A stretch of DNA of 8,570 nt, taken from CAYSPU01 sp964432995 (lineage in GTDB: Bacteria; Verrucomicrobiota; Verrucomicrobiia; Limisphaerales; JAHDYP01). The position numbers and the translations under genes were made by a program. The DNA lies in the NCBI GenBank assembly GCA_964432995.1, contig CAYSPU010000248.1:1-8570 (forward strand). Reading direction: 5' to 3'. Shown here piece after piece: positions 6,485 to 8,570 of the stretch (positions within the stretch are counted from its first letter, which is position 1; each line of letters opens with the position of its first letter). The notes beneath the pieces were generated by a model. It worked only from the letters and a program-made list of their open reading frames with translations, searched no databases and was not told where the DNA came from.

Positions 6485-6489
6485 AGGAG
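6485..6489 (+). promoter_or_regulatory. Ribosome binding site of the permease gene
   Basis: AGGAG ends 6 nt before the ATG at 6496, a near-ideal Shine-Dalgarno that fixes the permease start immediately after the repeat-rich spacer. Confidence 0.7.
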
Positions 6490-6495
6490 CGTTGC

Positions 6496-7302
6496 ATGAT
6501 CCGTCAGCCCATTTCCCGCACCACTTCGATCCTCCTGGGCATTCTGTCGTTTGTCCTGCTGTTCACCGCCTACACCTGGCTCTCCCACCGCCAGCACGTC
6601 CGCAATCCCCAGGACACCACCATCCCCACCTGGTCCCAAATCGGCCAGGGCGTCGTTCAGGCCGCCAGCGTCAATAAACGCAGCGGCGAACGCTGGATCG
6701 CCGTCGACACCCGCGCCACTGCCGGCCGCTACTTCCTCGGCTTGGTCATCGGCGTCACTGCCGCCCTCGCGCTCGGCCTCGCCATGGGTTGCCTCACCCC
6801 CGTACAGGCCTTCTGCCAGCCGCCCCTGGCCTTCCTCGCCCAAATTCCCCCGACCGCCGCGCTTGCTGTCTTTTTCGTCCTCGTCGGCACCGGACGCGAA
6901 ATGTACGTCACCATGATCGCCTTCGGCATCCTCCCGGTCTTGGCGCAAACTGTCTTCCTGGCCGTGAAGGAATTCCCCGACGAACTCCTGTTCAAGAGCT
7001 ACACCCTCGGCGCCTCCCATGCCGAAGTCGTCTTCTCGATCGTCTTCCGGCAGGTCTTCCCGCGGCTCCTGGACGCCCTCCGCCTCGTCATCGGCCCCGC
7101 CCTCGTCTACCTCATCGCCGCCGAAATGGTCGTTGGCGACGTCGGCTTCGGCTACCGCATCCGGCTCCAGTCCAAGTTGCTCAACATGTCCGTCGTCTAT
7201 CCGTATCTCGCCCTGCTGGCGGCGTTCGGTTTCTCCATGGACTTCCTCTTGCGCTGGCTCCAACGCACCCTCTGCCCCTGGTACGCCGGCGGCAAACACT
7301 GA
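6496..7302 (+). CDS. ABC transporter permease, SsuC/TauC type
   Basis: 268 aa. The first hydrophobic segment is at about 10-30, then a soluble stretch containing IPTWSQIGQGVV, the usual position of the LPSP-type motif before the core domain. The BPD_transp_1-type core spans about 75-255, with membrane segments near 78-98, 108-131, 136-158, 192-214 and 235-255. The cytoplasmic coupling loop is at about 166-195 (SYTLGAS, then FRQVFPRLL), a recognisable but degenerate EAA motif: the conserved LGAS and following Pro are kept. The protein should sit in the inner membrane as a homodimer bound to the ATPase encoded 14 bp downstream and receive ligand from the SBP at 4822-6027, perhaps also from the anchored SBP-OmpA protein. 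Length and layout are normal for nitrate/sulfonate/taurine importers. Substrate cannot be told. Confidence 0.9.
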   Translation: MIRQPISRTTSILLGILSFVLLFTAYTWLSHRQHVRNPQDTTIPTWSQIGQGVVQAASVNKRSGERWIAVDTRATAGRYFLGLVIGVTAALALGLAMGCLTPVQAFCQPPLAFLAQIPPTAALAVFFVLVGTGREMYVTMIAFGILPVLAQTVFLAVKEFPDELLFKSYTLGASHAEVVFSIVFRQVFPRLLDALRLVIGPALVYLIAAEMVVGDVGFGYRIRLQSKLLNMSVVYPYLALLAAFGFSMDFLLRWLQRTLCPWYAGGKH

Positions 7303-7316
7303 TCACCGCACCAACC

Positions 7317-8237
7317 ATGGCCCTCGCCCTCCATTGCCGCCAGGTCAGCCACGGGTTCGGCCGCAAATCCGTCCTCCACGACGTCGACTTCCAACTGCCT
7401 CGCGGCCAGTTCCTCTCCCTCGTCGGCCCCAGCGGTTGTGGCAAGTCCACCCTCCTCCGCGCCATCATCGGCACCCACCTCCCGCGCACCGGCGAAATCC
7501 TCGTCTGGCACGCCGCCTCCGCCAACGGCTATCCCGTCGACGGCCCCGGACGCGACCGCGGCATCGTCTATCAGCACTACTCGCTCTACCCGTTCCTCAC
7601 CGCCCAGGAAAACGTCGCCATCGGCCTGATGCTCGACCAGACCACTCTCCCTTCGCGCCTCTTCCGTTGGCCCGCCTGGCGGCGCTTGCGCAAACAACAC
7701 CGCGCTCAGGCCGCCGCCATGCTCGACCGCGTCAAACTCGGCGATGCCCTCCACCTCTACCCCCACGAAATGTCCGGCGGCATGCGCCAACGCGTCGCCC
7801 TCGCCCAGACCCTCATCATGTCTCCGGAAATCATCCTCCTCGACGAACCCTTCGGGGCCCTCGATGAAGCCACCCGCGAAGACCTCCAACGCCTCCTCCT
7901 CAGCCTGCATGAGGAAAACCAAACCGCCGCCCGCCAAGGCCAGCCGCCCCAACACACCCTCATCATCGTCACCCACGAATTGAACGAAGCCCTCCTCGTC
8001 GGCGATCGCGTCCTCGGCCTCTCCCAATACTGGGACTGGAGAACCGAGAACCACCCCCAATGCCCGGGGGCCACCATCATCTACGACAAACCCGCTCCCG
8101 TCTTCAAACCGGAACACGCCCAGGATTTCGAGTCCTTCACCCGCCAACGTGAAGAGATCCGCCGAGTCGTTTTCGATCCCGACGCGCGCTGTTGCCGCAA
8201 TGAACATGTGGTGCCCATCGCTGCCACCGCCTCGTGA
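7317..8237 (+). CDS. ABC transporter ATP-binding protein, SsuB/TauB type
   Basis: 306 aa from the ATG at 7317. The frame stays open far upstream into the permease gene, but that part is a shadow and the domain begins exactly here (HCRQVSHGFG). Walker A is GPSGCGKST (37-45), the Q-loop VYQHYSLYPF (Q86), the signature MSGGMRQR (152-159, with Met in place of the usual Leu), Walker B IILLDEP (172-178), the D-loop ALD (181-183) and the H-loop His220. All catalytic residues are present, so it should hydrolyse ATP. It is longer than SsuB/TauB (about 255) because of inserts at about 106-130 (basic and Trp-rich, RLFRWPAWRRLRK) and 203-213, and a C-terminal extension of roughly 65 residues after RVLGLSQYW. 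No Shine-Dalgarno is visible; the 14-bp gap suggests coupling to the permease. The GPGRDRGIVYQ stretch is typical of nitrate/sulfonate-class ATPases. Confidence 0.92.
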   Translation: MALALHCRQVSHGFGRKSVLHDVDFQLPRGQFLSLVGPSGCGKSTLLRAIIGTHLPRTGEILVWHAASANGYPVDGPGRDRGIVYQHYSLYPFLTAQENVAIGLMLDQTTLPSRLFRWPAWRRLRKQHRAQAAAMLDRVKLGDALHLYPHEMSGGMRQRVALAQTLIMSPEIILLDEPFGALDEATREDLQRLLLSLHEENQTAARQGQPPQHTLIIVTHELNEALLVGDRVLGLSQYWDWRTENHPQCPGATIIYDKPAPVFKPEHAQDFESFTRQREEIRRVVFDPDARCCRNEHVVPIAATAS

Positions 8238-8252
8238 GGTCAGCTTCCAGCG

Positions 8253-8292
8253 TGTCGGCACGTCGGCACGCCGGCATGTCGGCAGGTCGGGC
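8253..8292. repeat. 8-bp tandem repeat, five units (YGTCGGCA-like)
   Basis: Units read TGTCGGCA, CGTCGGCA, CGCCGGCA, TGTCGGCA, GGTCGGGC. The array begins 15 bp after the ATPase stop. Single-base differences between units suggest an old or slippage-edited array. Confidence 0.8.
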
Positions 8293-8317
8293 GCGGAGCG
8301 TGACTTGCCGCTTCCTT

Positions 8318-8345
8318 CCCATTCTTCATTCTGCATTCGCCATTC
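8318..8345 (-). repeat. GAATGCA-type heptamer tandem, inverted, four units
   Basis: On the + strand the units are CCCATTC, TTCATTC, TGCATTC, GCCATTC; their complements are GAATGGG, GAATGAA, GAATGCA, GAATGGC. It is the third copy of the heptamer family in the window, here without the GTAG palindromes and in opposite orientation. Confidence 0.75.
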
Positions 8346-8358
8346 CGCGTTTCCCCAA

Positions 8359-8407
8359 CCTCCCAACCGTGAACCGCTGAACCTCCCAACCTCCCAACCG
8401 TGAACCT
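8359..8407 (+). repeat. Duplicated CCTCCCAACCGTGAACC unit running into a start codon
   Basis: One copy is at 8359-8375 and another at 8390-8406, with a partial CCTCCCAAC at 8382-8390. The GTG start of the last gene (8400) is part of the second copy. In the first copy the equivalent GTG is followed by an in-frame TGA after three codons. Confidence 0.75.
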
Positions 8408-8570
8408 CTTCCTCAAACAAACCGGCCGCATCCTGAACTCCGGACAGGCCCGCGCCCTCCTCCTCACCGGCGATATCCACGACCTCTTCGGCCCCGCCGG
8501 CGCCAACGACGAATACGTCCCCCTCCTCAATTTCCTCACCACCCAGTGGGACCTCCCCCAATACATCCTC
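8400..8570 (+). CDS. N-terminal fragment, possible AAA+ ATPase (3' partial)
   Basis: 57 codons from a GTG to the window edge, with the strong C-ending codon pattern of the neighbouring genes. The frame has a TGA at 8370-8372 and no other ATG, GTG or TTG before the domain-like sequence, so 8400 is the only standard start; it lies inside a repeat copy and has no Shine-Dalgarno. The peptide begins NLFLKQTGRILNSGQ, then RALLLTGDIHDLF and a YVPLLNFL stretch. A short pre-domain of this type (an 'L.GN/D..DLF' strand-turn-helix followed by 'YVPLL') is one I associate with AAA+ ATPases found near PspA, vWA and ABC genes. No Walker motif is reached, so this is a weak call. It could equally be an unrelated cytoplasmic protein. 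Confidence 0.55.
   Translation, partial: MNLFLKQTGRILNSGQARALLLTGDIHDLFGPAGANDEYVPLLNFLTTQWDLPQYIL

Larger units (their letters stand above)
6028..6495. other. Repeat-rich intergenic spacer between SBP and permease genes
   Basis: About 470 bp with no supported gene; the open frames crossing it translate repeats. From left to right it holds REP-like element C (6065-6169), a stretch at 6240-6310 shared in part with 2906-2925 (GGCGCAC...GTGCCGGAC) and ending in a small hairpin (6284-6299, stem GCGGAC/GTCCGC, loop TTGC), a larger inverted repeat (6367-6425) and the permease ribosome-binding site. No promoter or strong terminator is evident, so it is unclear whether transcription continues across it. 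Confidence 0.6.
8238..8399. other. Tandem-repeat spacer between ATPase gene and last gene
   Basis: This 162-bp spacer consists largely of three short repeat blocks in a row: 8-bp units at 8253-8292, inverted GAATGCA heptamers at 8318-8345 and a CCTCCCAACCGTGAACC duplication at 8359-8407. No promoter or terminator is recognisable. Confidence 0.7.

Noticed and set aside
6035..6499. Open frame of 154 codons in the spacer before the permease
   Set aside because: It is made of translated REP element, heptamers and an inverted repeat, with no domain-like sequence and different composition from real genes.
6789..7316. Upstream extension of the ATPase frame into the permease gene
   Set aside because: The extension is an out-of-frame reading of the permease (Pro/Arg-rich); the ATPase domain begins immediately after the ATG at 7317.
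8253..8407. Possible CRISPR array in the tandem-repeat spacer
   Set aside because: Units are 7-17 bp, adjacent or overlapping, without unique spacers of constant size and without cas genes.
7197..8561. Long minus-strand open frame (454 codons) opposite the ATPase gene
   Set aside because: The + strand encodes a complete ABC ATPase with all motifs. The antisense product is acidic low-complexity sequence and also runs through the tandem repeats at 8253-8407.

Overview
This is a high-GC bacterial window in which all recognisable genes lie on the + strand. Third codon positions are dominated by C. The intergenic DNA carries GTAG-plus-palindrome elements, GAATGCA and GTTGRRC heptamer tandems and short tandem repeats. 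From memory this combination resembles Verrucomicrobiota (Limisphaerales/Pedosphaera-like) genomes; that is inference, since there is no rRNA or marker gene here.

Layout. 2-706: 3' part of a von Willebrand A (vWA) domain protein with a proline-rich linker and C-terminal membrane anchor. 703-2280: membrane-anchored substrate-binding protein (SBP) fused to a C-terminal OmpA-like domain; its start overlaps the vWA stop (ATGA). 2281-3161: about 880 bp of repeat-rich intergenic DNA that happens to be open in two frames. 3162-3950: two-TM coiled-coil protein of unknown family. 3953-4771: PspA/IM30-family protein, 2 bp downstream with a good Shine-Dalgarno. 4822-6027: secreted SBP whose N-terminal coding sequence has absorbed a repeat element. 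6028-6495: repeat-rich spacer. 6496-7302: SsuC/TauC-type ABC permease. 7317-8237: its ATPase. 8238-8399: tandem-repeat spacer. 8400-8570: 5' part of a gene, possibly an AAA+ ATPase, starting with GTG inside a repeat copy and cut by the window end.

How it may work. Permease, ATPase and secreted SBP form a complete nitrate/sulfonate/taurine-type (COG0715/0600/1116-like) importer. A second, paralogous SBP is tethered to the inner membrane at its N-terminus and carries a possible peptidoglycan-contacting OmpA domain at its C-terminus. Together with PspA, a two-TM coiled-coil partner, a vWA protein and a possible AAA+ protein, the cluster looks more like an envelope-sensing or membrane-maintenance module built on importer parts than a plain nutrient operon. 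The parts are seen in the sequence; the joint function is inference.

The main non-coding feature is a family of REP/BIME-like elements (2385-2574, 4846-4927, 6065-6169), each bounded by inverted GTAG/GCAG tetranucleotides next to imperfect palindromes. One copy lies inside the 5' coding region of the secreted SBP gene.
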